Made by a program: the position numbers and the translations under genes. DNA of 64,000 bases, taken from assembly GCF_018732085.1 (NCBI RefSeq), contig NZ_CP076103.1, positions 1-64,000 on the forward strand, written 5' to 3'. The notes under the pieces were generated by a model. It searched no databases, had not been told where the DNA came from, and was given only the letters and a program-made list of their open reading frames with translations. Source of the DNA: Lysobacter capsici (GTDB lineage: Bacteria; Pseudomonadota; Gammaproteobacteria; Xanthomonadales; Xanthomonadaceae). Positions 49,442-58,652 of the stretch are shown in pieces (positions within the stretch are counted from its first letter, which is position 1; each line of letters opens with the position of its first letter).

Positions 49442-50497
49442 TCAGCCCTGCTCGGCGTCGTACTCGTGGTGGTAACGCACCGCGGTTTCGACTTCGCTCT
49501 TGCTGCCCAGGAACACCGGCACGCGCATGTGCAGGCCGGTCGGTTCGACCTCGAGCATGCGCTGGCGGCCGGTGCTGGCCGCGCCGCCGGCCTGTTCGAC
49601 CAGGAACGCCATCGGGTTGGCCTCGTACATCAGCCGCAGCTTGCCGCCCTGGGCGGCGCACTTGGCGTCGAGCGGATAGCTGAAGATGCCGCCGCGGGTC
49701 AGGATGCGGTGCACGTCGGCGACCATCGAGGCCACCCAGCGCATGTTGAAGTCCTTGCCGCGCGGGCCTTCCTTGCCGGCCAGCAGATCGCCCACGTAGG
49801 CCTGCATCGGCGGCTGCCAGTGGCGCTGGTTGGACATGTTGACCGCGAATTCCTTGGTGTCTTCGGGGATCTGCATGCCGCGGGTGGTCATTACGAAGCT
49901 GCCGACTTCGCGGTCCAGGGTGAACGAGTGGGTGCCGTTGCCGATGGTCAGCACCAGCATCGTGCTCGGGCCGTAGGTGGTGTAGCCGGCGCAGACCTGT
50001 TCGCTGCCGGGCTGCAGGAAGTCCTTGTCGGCGGCCTGGGTGACGCCGTCGGGGCAGCGCAGCACCGAGAAGATCGTGCCGACCGAGATGTTGACGTCGA
50101 TGTTGCTGGAGCCGTCGAGCGGATCGAACAGCAGCAGGTAGTTGCCGCGCGGGTAGACGTCGGGGATCGGGTGCGAGGTGTCCATTTCCTCCGAGGCCAG
50201 GCCGGCGAGGTGGCCGCCCCACGCGTTGGCTTCGAGCAGGATCTCGTTGCTGAGCACGTCGAGCTTCTTCTGCGCCTCGCCCTGGATGTTCATGCTCGCT
50301 TCGCCGGGCGTGCCGGCCTCGCCGAGCACGCCGCCCAGCGCGCCTTTGCCGACCGCGATCGAGATGGTCTTGCAGGCGCGGGCGACCACTTCGATCAGCA
50401 GGCGCAGGTCGGGGTTGATGCGCCCGGCGCGCTGTTCTTCGATCAGGTAACGGGTCAGGGAGATGGGGCTGGTGCTGGGATTGAGAGCGGCGGACAT
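49442..50497 (-). CDS. fbp: Fructose-1,6-bisphosphatase, class I
   Basis: Converts fructose 1,6-bisphosphate to fructose 6-phosphate in gluconeogenesis. The 351-residue product carries the class I motifs LLLFDPLDGSSNIDVNISVG (metal and phosphate site), GGIFSYPLDAK and LMYEANPMAFLVEQAGG, and has normal length with a slightly extended N-terminus. The ATG at 50497 was kept. It stands alone; a 255-base gap separates it from the activator gene. Confidence 0.96.
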   Translation of the reverse strand: MSAALNPSTSPISLTRYLIEEQRAGRINPDLRLLIEVVARACKTISIAVGKGALGGVLGEAGTPGEASMNIQGEAQKKLDVLSNEILLEANAWGGHLAGLASEEMDTSHPIPDVYPRGNYLLLFDPLDGSSNIDVNISVGTIFSVLRCPDGVTQAADKDFLQPGSEQVCAGYTTYGPSTMLVLTIGNGTHSFTLDREVGSFVMTTRGMQIPEDTKEFAVNMSNQRHWQPPMQAYVGDLLAGKEGPRGKDFNMRWVASMVADVHRILTRGGIFSYPLDAKCAAQGGKLRLMYEANPMAFLVEQAGGAASTGRQRMLEVEPTGLHMRVPVFLGSKSEVETAVRYHHEYDAEQG

Positions 50498-50937
50498 GGC
50501 TCGGGGCGGTGGCGGCGAGGGCCGTCATTGTCGCCGATGCGGATGACCGGCCGGGTGGCCGCCGCGCGACGCGTTCAGTTTTTGCGGGCGTGCGGGCGTG
50601 CGGGCGAGGCCGGACGGGCCGGCGTGTACACGCGGCATCCAGCGGCCGCCGTGGCGGCGCCGGGCGGACGAACGCATCGACCCGCGCCTTGCCGCCTCGC
50701 CAGGGCGGCATCGTGCGGTGGCTACGTCGGCCGCAAGCCCGGAGGTTGGGATGTCCCGAGGTCGCGGGCTTTACCCTGGCCTTGGCGGTGTGCTGACCGC
50801 GGTGTGTCCACTAGGGCATGCCCCAGACTGTGTTTGTCTTGCGCGAACGGCAATCATGGACGACGAGACGACCGACCTCGTGGAGATCGGCCTCGTCATT
50901 GGTTTTGCCAAACGACCGATCAAAGGAAGATCTCGCC
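50498..50937. other. Intergenic region without a recognisable gene
   Basis: About 440 bases between fbp and the next plus-strand gene. Frames here are arginine-rich shadows or short. No repeat family member seen. It presumably holds the divergent promoters of fbp and the secreted protein. Confidence 0.4.
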
Positions 50938-51504
50938 ATGCATAAATGGATATTCGTTGCCGTATCGATGCTCGTCGCAGGAAATGCTTTCGCTGCGGCA
51001 GCGTCCGCCAGCCAGGCCGCTGGCGCCGGGCTGGCCCCCACCGAATTGACGGCCTGGCCGAGAATGCGGGCGACCGATTTTGGCTGCATGCTCGAAAAGC
51101 GTTTCGGGGTGCAGGACAAGAAGTTCGGTTGCGCCGCCGATTTCGACCGCATCGATTGGGGCGACGGTTGCGATGGCGGCGGCAATTATCATGCCGGGCC
51201 GGAGCTGCCGGCCCGCGTCGCCAAGACCCTGCCGGCGCCGATCAAGTCAGTGGAAACGGTCTGGGAGCACGGCGAAGCGCAATACGTGTCGATCGATTTC
51301 GATCCGGGTACGAGCAAGCATGCGATCGAGGTTCTGATGGGACTGGATGCGGGTGAACGGCGGCCCGCCAACGTCATGAACGTGAGCATCACCGAATGCC
51401 CGGGCGACACGAACTGCACGCCGAACCTGCTCATGCTTGGATTCGATCACATGGGCGCCGGCGATCTTGAATGCGACAAATTGCCGGTCAAGAAGAAGCG
51501 GTAA
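50938..51504 (+). CDS. Secreted protein of unknown function
   Basis: A 188-residue product with a signal peptide (IFVAVSMLVAGNAFAAAA) and a mature domain with several cysteines (DFGCMLEKRFGV, KKFGCAADFDRIDWGDGC, CPGDTNCTP, LECDKLPV). ATG 50938 is preceded by AAGGAAGATC, a good ribosome-binding sequence; the longer in-frame start at 50818 lacks a signal peptide. Disulphide bonding in the periplasm or outside is likely. No family recognised. Confidence 0.72.
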   Translation: MHKWIFVAVSMLVAGNAFAAAASASQAAGAGLAPTELTAWPRMRATDFGCMLEKRFGVQDKKFGCAADFDRIDWGDGCDGGGNYHAGPELPARVAKTLPAPIKSVETVWEHGEAQYVSIDFDPGTSKHAIEVLMGLDAGERRPANVMNVSITECPGDTNCTPNLLMLGFDHMGAGDLECDKLPVKKKR

Positions 51505-51698
51505 TCACCCCTCCATTCGCACCTCGCCATCGCAGGCGCCGGTCGTGCTGTCGCGATGCTCCGGTAATCGGAGCCTCGTGATTGCAAACACGACCTGGTC
51601 AGGTCGGCACGCCGCGGCGGATGTATCGATGGCCGCGGTCGTCTCCGCTGCTATCCTGCGGCCATCGAACCGCGCAGGCCCCGCGGAACCTTGGACGT

Positions 51699-52040
51699 AT
51701 GAAACTGGCGGAGTACAACCGGCTAAGGGCGCCCACCGATTCCGGTCCGCTGCTTGCCTGGATCGCGGTTTTCGTCGCCCTGCTGGGTAGCCTCGCGCAG
51801 TCGACCGTGGTCGTCGTCGCTTCAATCGCCATCGCGATCTTCATTGTGGTGGCTGTGAGCGTGCGCTCCGTTCGGCGGCTCAACAGCGCCGATCAATTCC
51901 GCTGCCCCTGCTGCGGCAACACGCCGCACCAGTGGGTGGCCCCCGACCCGTCCGACGACAGGGTATGCACCAACTATCAGACCGATTTCTGTCTTCACTG
52001 CCGACTGGATCTGCGCCGGCCCGAAGACGGCAATGCATGA
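51699..52040 (+). CDS. Small membrane protein with zinc-ribbon-like cysteines
   Basis: A 113-residue protein starting MKLAEYNRLRAPTDSGPLLA, with two adjacent hydrophobic helices (LAWIAVFVALLGSLAQ and VVVVASIAIAIFIVVAVSV), then a soluble tail with two cysteine pairs, CPCCGN and CLHCRL, about 30 residues apart, which could bind zinc. A longer upstream frame to 51582 lacks these features. No family recognised. Confidence 0.6.
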   Translation: MKLAEYNRLRAPTDSGPLLAWIAVFVALLGSLAQSTVVVVASIAIAIFIVVAVSVRSVRRLNSADQFRCPCCGNTPHQWVAPDPSDDRVCTNYQTDFCLHCRLDLRRPEDGNA

Positions 52041-52243
52041 CCGTCGATTCGATGGCCGGCGATTGATCGCCCAGGCCGCATCGAACGCCCCGTTCGTCTC
52101 GCCGCCGGATTAACCGGCATGCCGATCGTGGCGCGCCACGATCGGCACACATGAAGGATGCGCCGGGCCGAACAAGTCAGCCCCGACGCACGTTATCCGA
52201 GTCGATGGGTCGTAAGCCTGGATCCCGACGGGGTGCTTCGCGC

Positions 52244-52789
52244 TCAGTTATTCGGCGCGGCGGTGGCGTCGTCCGCATCGGTGCGGGGATGGTCGGCCAA
52301 CTGGATCGAATCGGCTTCGCGGCGCAGATGGCGCTCGGTCACGCCGAAGCTCTGGGCGACTTCGCGCTGGCTGCGCCCGGCGCGGACCGCGGCGCGGATC
52401 GCGACCCGGCGCAGGCCGACGAACACGCCCCAGGCCGAGGGGATCTCGATCGTGCCGGCGGCGCTGGCGCGGTCGAGCAGGCGCCGGTGGGTCGGCGCGT
52501 CCAGGGCCACGCCCAGGCGCACCGAGCACGCGGTGCGGCCGCGCGGCAGGTACAGCCGGCGGCCGCCGTGGCGGCGCACCAGCCGCAGCATCGAGGCGAA
52601 CCCGCCGAGCGCGGCGACCTCGGCGGCGACCCACGGCAGCGCGGCGAGCACGGCGATGCGGTGGTCCTCGCAGAACCGGCACAGCGATTCGAAATCGCTC
52701 GAATCCGGCGCCGGCAGTCCGGCGAAGTAAGGGTGGGCGATGACGGGCGCCTCGCCGGCGTCGGTACGCGTGCTGGGGGGATGAGTCAT
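52244..52789 (-). CDS. Mor-like DNA-binding protein
   Basis: A 181-residue protein. The middle (FASMLRLVRRHGGRRLYLPR) and the C-terminal half (VAIRAAVRAGRSQREVAQSF, then GVTERHLRREADSI) resemble the Mor/C transcription-activator fold known from phage Mu, in which a GG-x-x-x-Y-x-P segment precedes a helix-turn-helix. ATG 52789 starts MTHPPSTRTDAGEAPVIAHP. The longer open frame upstream is arginine-rich and unconserved. It is divergent from a possible secreted RNase-like toxin, 415 bases away. No phage genes lie nearby. Confidence 0.6.
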   Translation of the reverse strand: MTHPPSTRTDAGEAPVIAHPYFAGLPAPDSSDFESLCRFCEDHRIAVLAALPWVAAEVAALGGFASMLRLVRRHGGRRLYLPRGRTACSVRLGVALDAPTHRRLLDRASAAGTIEIPSAWGVFVGLRRVAIRAAVRAGRSQREVAQSFGVTERHLRREADSIQLADHPRTDADDATAAPNN

Positions 52790-53204
52790 GCCGGTGAGAA
52801 CGCGATGCCGGGGTGGTCGTGAATGGGCGCGCGGTCGCGCCGTTCGTTCGGCGCGGCCTGGTTCGATCCGATCGCGATCGCGGTCGCGCGCTCGATGGCG
52901 GGCGACGTCGGTCGAACGACGATGGCGCGAATACGACGACCGCATCGCGACGCCGCATCGCGACCGCCGGCCGAACGCGCCGTCGCGAGGCATTCGATAC
53001 CCGCGCCGAGCGTTCGAACGCGCCGGCGATGCGCACGGCCCGCACTCGCCGCCGCGCGCGCATCCACGCCAGCCGCGGCCGGATTCACGGAGCGCCTCGC
53101 AGGGCGTTTTTCCAGGCAACCCGCGCATCCGATCCGTCGGGCCGACCGGCTCGCAGCGCGCGCCGGTCCCGCCTCCTCTTTCCGCCACCTCACCGGAGTT
53201 CGCC

Positions 53205-53702
53205 ATGAACCACATCGCTTCGCGCCGCGCCCCCGCCGCCCGCCGCTTCCTCGCCGCGCTCGCCGTTCCGCTGGCCCTGTGCGCCGCGCCGGCGTTCGCG
53301 CAGGTCGCCTGCACCAATATCAACACGGTGCAGATTTCGTCCTCGCCGCTGATGAACAACCAATACGGCGGTCACCTCAACGCGCACATCCGCGGCCAGG
53401 TCCCGCCGCAGGGTTTCACTCAGAACAACCGCACCTTGTTCCGCGACGCGCAGGACTGGACCGAGGCCTACAACACCTTGGCCGCGCAGAACCCGCCGCT
53501 GTACTGCGCGCAGAACCCGCAGCCCAACGCCGAGGCCGCGCGCGATCTGCCGATCCAGTTCTTCTCCTACCAATGCACCGCCGCCAACGCCGCCGGCGTA
53601 TGCACCGCCGGCCGTGAAATCCAGACCAACACCGTGCGCGTGGTCATGCGTTTCATCGATCGGCGCTGGGTGCTCTACACCGCGTATCCGATTCCGCGCT
53701 GA
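53205..53702 (+). CDS. Secreted protein resembling RNase A-type bacterial toxins
   Basis: A 165-residue product with a signal peptide (FLAALAVPLALCAAPAFA). The mature part shows GGHLNAHIRG (His 57, His 61, Arg 63), NRTLFRDAQDWTEAYN, and near the C-terminus VRVVMRFIDRRWVLYTAYP, where Thr 159 and Tyr 161 sit two residues apart. This order of H, R, F/T and T-x-Y-P resembles the RNase A-like domain at the C-terminus of some CdiA toxins. The fold may therefore be a secreted ribonuclease, but no immunity gene is evident. Confidence 0.5.
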   Translation: MNHIASRRAPAARRFLAALAVPLALCAAPAFAQVACTNINTVQISSSPLMNNQYGGHLNAHIRGQVPPQGFTQNNRTLFRDAQDWTEAYNTLAAQNPPLYCAQNPQPNAEAARDLPIQFFSYQCTAANAAGVCTAGREIQTNTVRVVMRFIDRRWVLYTAYPIPR

Positions 53703-53869
53703 GCCTCGCTCGCGGTCCGGCGTTCGACCACCGACCCGCGCGCGGCGACCTGCCGCGCGCGCCCGGATCGGCACCGCAGGCCCACGCCCGGCGCGAATCC
53801 ACCCGCGCCGGCAACGGCCGCCGCGCGGGCAGGCGCTACCATGCACGCACCCGAGCTTTCGCCGATCGT

Positions 53870-54994
53870 GTGCCCGAGTCCGCGCCCCGCCGCAAGATCC
53901 TGCATGTCGACATGGACGCGTTCTACGCGTCGGTGGAGCAGCGCGACGCGCCCGAACTGCGCGGCCAGCCGGTGGTGGTGGCCTGGCGCGGCGCGCGCTC
54001 GGTGGTGTGCGCGGCCAGCTACGAGGCGCGCAAGTTCGGCGTGCGTTCGGCGATGCCGGCGGTGCGCGCCGAGCGGCTGTGCCCGCATGCGGTGTTCGTG
54101 CCGCCGGACTTCGTGCGCTACAAGGCGGTCTCGCGCCAGGTGCGCGAAATCTTCGCCCGCCACACCGACTTGATCGAGCCGTTGTCGCTGGACGAGGCGT
54201 ATCTGGACGTCACCACGACCAAGACCGGATTGCCGTCGGCGACCGCGACCGCCGAAGCGATCCGCGACGCGATCCGCGAGGAAACCCGGCTGACCGCGTC
54301 GGCCGGGGTGGCGCCGAACAAGTTTGTGGCCAAGATCGCTTCGGACTGGAACAAGCCCGACGGCCTGTTCGTGGTCAAGCCGCATCAGGTCGAGGCGTTC
54401 CTGGCGCCGCTGCCGGTCGGGCGCCTGCCCGGCGTGGGCAAGGTCATGGAAGCCAAGCTGGCCGAATTGGGCGTGGGCGTGGTCGCCGACCTGCGCGCGC
54501 TCGGCGCGCTCGCGCTGGAGCAGCGCTTCGGCCGCTGGGGCCGGCGCCTGCACGAACTGGCGCACGGCATCGACGAGCATCCGGTCGAGCCGGAGCGGCC
54601 GACCCTGCAGATTTCCTCGGAAGACACCTTCGAGAAGGATTTGCCGTTGCAGCAGGTCGAGACCGACATCCGCCGCCTAGCCGGCAAGACCTGGGCCGGG
54701 TATCAGCGCGAACTGCAGCGCAACCCGGGGCGGATCGCGCGCACGGTGGTGCTCAAGCTCAAGACCTCGGACTTCCGCATCCTGACCCGCAGCCTGACCG
54801 CGCCGCACCCGCCGAGCGGCGAAGCCGAACTGGCCGACATCGCCAGCGGCCTGCGCGCGCGGGTCGAATTGCCGGCGCAGACCTTGTATCGGTTGGTCGG
54901 CGTGGGTTTGTCGGGGTTCGTCGATGAAGACGAGGATGCCGCGGTGTTGCAAAGCGATCTGTTCGACGACGACAGCGACATCGACGCGTTGTGA
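53870..54994 (+). CDS. dinB: DNA polymerase IV (translesion)
   Basis: A Y-family polymerase that bypasses DNA lesions. The 374-residue product has the catalytic motifs HVDMDAFYASVEQ near the N-terminus and LSLDEAYLDVT, then an HhH region (VGRLPGVGKVMEAKLAELGV) and a little-finger domain. The start is GTG 53870; no ATG gives a proper N-terminus. The C-terminus LQSDLFDDDSDIDAL resembles a clamp-binding motif (QSDLF). A decayed copy of this end lies between two repeats just downstream. Confidence 0.94.
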   Translation: MPESAPRRKILHVDMDAFYASVEQRDAPELRGQPVVVAWRGARSVVCAASYEARKFGVRSAMPAVRAERLCPHAVFVPPDFVRYKAVSRQVREIFARHTDLIEPLSLDEAYLDVTTTKTGLPSATATAEAIRDAIREETRLTASAGVAPNKFVAKIASDWNKPDGLFVVKPHQVEAFLAPLPVGRLPGVGKVMEAKLAELGVGVVADLRALGALALEQRFGRWGRRLHELAHGIDEHPVEPERPTLQISSEDTFEKDLPLQQVETDIRRLAGKTWAGYQRELQRNPGRIARTVVLKLKTSDFRILTRSLTAPHPPSGEAELADIASGLRARVELPAQTLYRLVGVGLSGFVDEDEDAAVLQSDLFDDDSDIDAL

Positions 54995-55024
54995 TCTTGA
55001 CGCACGGTGCACTGTGCGCAACGG

Positions 55025-55284
55025 GAGGGTAGGCGCGGCGCAAGCCGCGACTGCGACCTCTCGGCAACGATGCATGCGCGGTTTCGCGGTCGCGGCTCGC
55101 GCCGCTCCTACATGGAGAACCGACAGATCTTGTTGGATGAGGAAAGCGACATCGACGATCGGCAACGCCAGATGCCGGGAATACCGCCGAAAGCGACTGT
55201 AGGAGCGCCGCAAGTCGCGACCGCGACCTCTCGGCAATGACGTATGCGCGGTAGCGCGGTCGCGGCTCGCGCCCCTCCTACAGG
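55025..55284. repeat. Two REPIN-like repeats bracketing a decayed copy of the dinB 3' end
   Basis: Inverted repeats of the CGGTCGCGGCTCGCGCCGCT family lie at about 55025-55113 and 55198-55284. Between them, bases 55126-55160 read ILLDEESDID, which parallels the dinB end SDLFDDDSDID, and the DNA shares AAAGCGACATCGACGA with the gene end. There is no start codon for it. Confidence 0.75.
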
Positions 55285-55362
55285 GGCGCATCGATGAATC
55301 GATGTGCGTGGCGTAGCGATGGGCCGCACCGTTAATGCCAGCGATGCGAAAACCGCCGCCGA

Positions 55363-55899
55363 TCAAGCGTCGACGACGTCGCTCTCCATCCGCATCACAT
55401 ACCGCACCGCCTCGATCCGCACCGCACGCAGCGGCGCGTCGAGCTCGCGCGCGGCTTCGCTCCAGGCCGGCGACTGGCATTGCAGGTTCAAGCAGCCGAA
55501 GCGCTGGGCGGCGTCGAGCGCGCAACGCAGCAGCTCGGTCTCCACGCCGCGATCGCGGCCGGGCGCGCGCAGGTAGGGCTCGTCCAGATGCAGGCAGTAG
55601 GCGCGTTCGAGCATCGAGAAGCCGGCGGTCGCGCTGGCGTAACCCACCACCGCGCCGTCGATTTCGGCGATCCAGGCCCAGGCGCCGAACGGCGGCTCGA
55701 ACAGCACCTCCAGCAGCTCCAGCGGCTGCGCGCGCGGCGGGCCGTAGGGACGGCGTTCGAGTGCGCGGCTGTCGGCATGCTCGTCGCACAGGGCGATCAG
55801 GAGCGGCGCATCGGCGCGGACGACGGGACGCACCACCAGGCCGGGGACGGGCATGGCGACGGCGGCGGGGCTTACGGATACGGCGAGCGGGGCATTCAT
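55363..55899 (-). CDS. GNAT-family N-acetyltransferase
   Basis: A 178-residue protein with the GCN5-type layout: LVVRPVVRADAPLLIALCDE at the start, a central strand AWAWIAEIDGAVVGYASATA and an acetyl-CoA-binding region GRDRGVETELLRCALDAAQR, ending LDAPLRAVRIEAVRYVMRM. ATG 55899 starts MNAPLAVSVSPAAVAMPVPG; the longer frame is arginine-rich. The substrate is unknown. A decayed copy of its C-terminus lies at 31049. Confidence 0.82.
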   Translation of the reverse strand: MNAPLAVSVSPAAVAMPVPGLVVRPVVRADAPLLIALCDEHADSRALERRPYGPPRAQPLELLEVLFEPPFGAWAWIAEIDGAVVGYASATAGFSMLERAYCLHLDEPYLRAPGRDRGVETELLRCALDAAQRFGCLNLQCQSPAWSEAARELDAPLRAVRIEAVRYVMRMESDVVDA

Positions 55900-56189
55900 C
55901 GCGGAGGTCCGGGGCAGGGGAGGAAAGGGATGCGGTGCGGCGGACCGGCGCGGTGACTTCGTCGAGCGCCGATACGGTCGCGCGCCGGCCACAGGCGTAG
56001 CATCGGCCGCGCGGACCGGCGCCGGGACCGGCCGGCGCGCGGATGCGCGTGGGCGGTGCGGCGGGCAGCGGTCATGGCGGAGGTCGGAGCGAGCATGCGA
56101 GGCATCGTGCGCGCCGGCTTTTAAGAAGTTTTTAATCGTGCGGCCGCATTGTGCGGACGACGATGCGACCAGGTGACGCAGTACCAGGC

Positions 56190-56855
56190 ATGAACATTCT
56201 GTTGGTGGAAGACGACGCGATGCTGGCCGAAGCGGTGCGCGCGGGACTCACGCACGACGGTTGGTGCGTGGAGTGGGTCGCCGACGCGCCGTTGGCGAAG
56301 ACTGCGCTGGTCGATCACAACTTCGATGCGGTGGTGCTCGACGTCGGCCTGCCCGGCGGCTCCGGCCTGGGCGTGCTGGCGACCCTGCGCAACCGCTACG
56401 ACGCCACCCCGGTGTTGATCGTGACCGCGCGCGACAAACTCAGCGAACGCATCGCCGGGCTCGATGCCGGCGCCGACGACTACATCGTCAAACCGTTTCA
56501 GCTCGACGAGTTGTGCGCGCGCCTGCGCGCGGTGATGCGGCGCAGCCAGGGCCGGGTCTCGCCGGTGCTCAGCTGCGGCGCGGTGGTGCTCGATCCGGCG
56601 CGCCGGCTGGTCACCCGCGACGGCGAGCCGGTCGCGCTCAGCGGCCATGAATTCCGCACCCTGATGCTGCTGCTCGAACGCCAGGGCCGGGTGGTCACGC
56701 GCGAGCAGCTGGAAGAATCGGTGTACGGCAGCTCCGGCACGATCGAGAGCAACACCATCGCGGTGTACGTGCATCAGCTGCGGCGCAAGCTCGGCGAGCA
56801 ATTGATCGTGACCGTGCATGGCTACGGTTATCGCATCGGCGGAGTGTCGGCATGA
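56190..56855 (+). CDS. OmpR/QseB-type response regulator
   Basis: A 221-residue response regulator: receiver domain (MNILLVEDDAMLAEAVRAGL) with phospho-acceptor Asp 51 in AVVLDVGLPGGSG and the downstream DYIVKPF, then a winged-helix DNA-binding domain (ALSGHEFRTLMLLLERQGRV; SNTIAVYVHQLRRKLGEQLI). This is the PhoP/QseB/TctD group. ATG 56190 is preferred over an in-frame ATG at 56151 because the receiver starts here. The stop overlaps the kinase gene by 4 bases (ATGA), so the two are coupled. Confidence 0.93.
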   Translation: MNILLVEDDAMLAEAVRAGLTHDGWCVEWVADAPLAKTALVDHNFDAVVLDVGLPGGSGLGVLATLRNRYDATPVLIVTARDKLSERIAGLDAGADDYIVKPFQLDELCARLRAVMRRSQGRVSPVLSCGAVVLDPARRLVTRDGEPVALSGHEFRTLMLLLERQGRVVTREQLEESVYGSSGTIESNTIAVYVHQLRRKLGEQLIVTVHGYGYRIGGVSA

Positions 56856-58387
56856 GCGCGCTCGGCGGCGACACGCCGGCGACGCGCGACGCCGACGCGT
56901 CCGCACCCTCGGCCAGCGAGCACGAGGAGAGCCGGCGCGCGCGCTGGTGCGAACTCGAAGCGCGCCACCGCGCCTGGCACGAGCGCCACGACGTGCGCTT
57001 CGACGGCGGCCGTTCGCTGCGCTGGACCCTGACCTGGGTGCTGCTCAAGACCGTGCTGCTGGCGTGGTTCGTGTGGCTGGCCTGCCAGGTGTGGCAACTC
57101 AGCCGCGAGCATTCCGGGATGCTCGACAACTCGCTGCGCGAGATCGCCGAACAAGTGCTCGCGTCGATGCCCGAAGGCCTGGAACGCCTGCCCTCGCGCG
57201 ATCCCAAGCGCGCCGTCGCGCCGGTCGCGGCCGACCAGAAGATGAGTTTTCAGGTGTGGGCGCAGGGCCGCAACGTGGTGTATTCCGCATCGGCGCCGTT
57301 GCAGCCGTTGAATCCCGCGTTCAAGGACGGCTTCGCGCGGCGCATGATCGATGGCGAGCGTTGGCAGGTGTATACGCTCAGCGACCCGCGCCGCGGCCTG
57401 ATCGTGCAGGTCGGGCGCACCAAGCGCATGGCGATCCAGGAACTGCAGGGCTGGATCGTCGGCAGCCTGCTCGCCGCGGCGCTGATCCTGGTGCTGTTCG
57501 GGCTGGCGACGTGGAAGGTGATCGGGATGTCGCTGCGCCCGATCACCGCCTTGCGCGACACCCTCAAGGGCCGCCCGCCGCTGGACCTCACCCCGTTGCC
57601 GACCCAGGCCTTGCCGGCCGAGTTCCGGCCGCTGGTCGATGCGTTCAACGATCAGCTCGAACGCGTCGACGCCGCGGTCCAGCACGAGCGCCGCTTCATC
57701 TCCGACGCCGCGCACGAGTTGCGCACGCCGCTGGCGGTGCTCAGCACCCATGCCGAGCTGGCGCTGCGCGCGACCACCCTGGAAGAGAAGAACGCCGCGC
57801 TGCTGCGGCTCAACGCCGGCGTGCAGCGCAGCGCGCGCTTGTCGGAGCAGTTGCTGGACCTGGCCCGGCTCGATGCCGGCGCGGAGACGGTACGGCTCGC
57901 GCCGCTGGACCTGTCCGACCTGATCGTGCTGGTGATCCGCGATTTCGAGACCCTCGCGCGCGAGCGCCGCCAGCGCATCAGCCTGCGCGCCGGCCCGGCG
58001 CGGTTGCTCGGCGATGTCGATCAGCTCGGCATCCTGCTGCGCAACCTGATCGACAACGCGGTGCGCCATGCCGGCGCCGACGGTCAGGTCGCGGTGTCGT
58101 GTACGGCCGAAGTCGACGGCACGGTGGTGTTGCGCGTGGCCGACAACGGCATCGGCGTGGCGCCGGAGGATTGCGAACGCATCTTCGATCGTTTCTATCG
58201 CGCGCCCGGCAGCCCCGAGGGCGGCAGCGGCATCGGTCTGTCGCTGGTGGCGCGGATCGCCCAGACCCACGGCGCGAAGATCGAATGCGGCCTGGGGCTG
58301 GAGCGCGCCGCCGAGGACCCGCGTGGGCCGGGGCGTGGATTCGAGGTGTGCGTGCGGTTTCCGGCTGCGCCGGTGGTGGGAACGTAG
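56852..58387 (+). CDS. QseC-type sensor histidine kinase
   Basis: A 511-residue inner-membrane kinase: an N-terminal cytoplasmic charged stretch, a first membrane helix (VLLKTVLLAWFVWLACQV, about 63-80), a periplasmic domain, a second helix (IVGSLLAAALILVLFGLA), a HAMP-like linker, phospho-acceptor His 288 in SDAAHELRTPL, and an ATPase domain (DNAVRHAGADGQV; DNGIGV; GSGIGLSLVARI). The longer than usual N-terminal cytoplasmic part is notable. It overlaps the regulator gene by 4 bases. The stimulus is unknown. Confidence 0.93.
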   Translation: MSALGGDTPATRDADASAPSASEHEESRRARWCELEARHRAWHERHDVRFDGGRSLRWTLTWVLLKTVLLAWFVWLACQVWQLSREHSGMLDNSLREIAEQVLASMPEGLERLPSRDPKRAVAPVAADQKMSFQVWAQGRNVVYSASAPLQPLNPAFKDGFARRMIDGERWQVYTLSDPRRGLIVQVGRTKRMAIQELQGWIVGSLLAAALILVLFGLATWKVIGMSLRPITALRDTLKGRPPLDLTPLPTQALPAEFRPLVDAFNDQLERVDAAVQHERRFISDAAHELRTPLAVLSTHAELALRATTLEEKNAALLRLNAGVQRSARLSEQLLDLARLDAGAETVRLAPLDLSDLIVLVIRDFETLARERRQRISLRAGPARLLGDVDQLGILLRNLIDNAVRHAGADGQVAVSCTAEVDGTVVLRVADNGIGVAPEDCERIFDRFYRAPGSPEGGSGIGLSLVARIAQTHGAKIECGLGLERAAEDPRGPGRGFEVCVRFPAAPVVGT

Positions 58388-58399
58388 CGATCTGACCGC

Positions 58400-58528
58400 A
58401 AAAGCAAATCCCCCCTAACCCCCTTTTTCAAAGGGGGGAATGCATCGCGGCGATCTGCCACGACGTAGTGCAACCCACCTATCGGTTCCCCCCTTTGAAA
58501 AAGGGGGGCTAGGGGGGATTTGCTTTTA
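58400..58528. repeat. Long inverted repeat, AAAGCAAATCCCCCCT family
   Basis: AAAAGCAAATCCCCCCTAAC at the left and GGGGGGATTTGCTTTT at the right are reverse complements, and each is joined to a CCCCCTTTTTCAAAGGGGGG-type hairpin facing inwards, around about 55 bases. It separates the kinase gene from the next operon. Confidence 0.85.
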
Positions 58529-58652
58529 ACCGCAAACGCAACGTTGTCCCGATCTTGCGATTCCACCCCACCCCCCATCCCTACTGACAACAAGCTGGCA
58601 GCAGCCCCCGCCCATCCTGCCCAGGTGCGATCGGCACGGTGGGGAGCGCGCG

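Noticed and set aside
53738..53766. GCGCGCGGC-GCCGCGCGC hairpin after the RNase-like gene as a terminator
   Set aside because: No T-run on either strand and it lies in very GC-rich sequence where such hairpins arise by chance.
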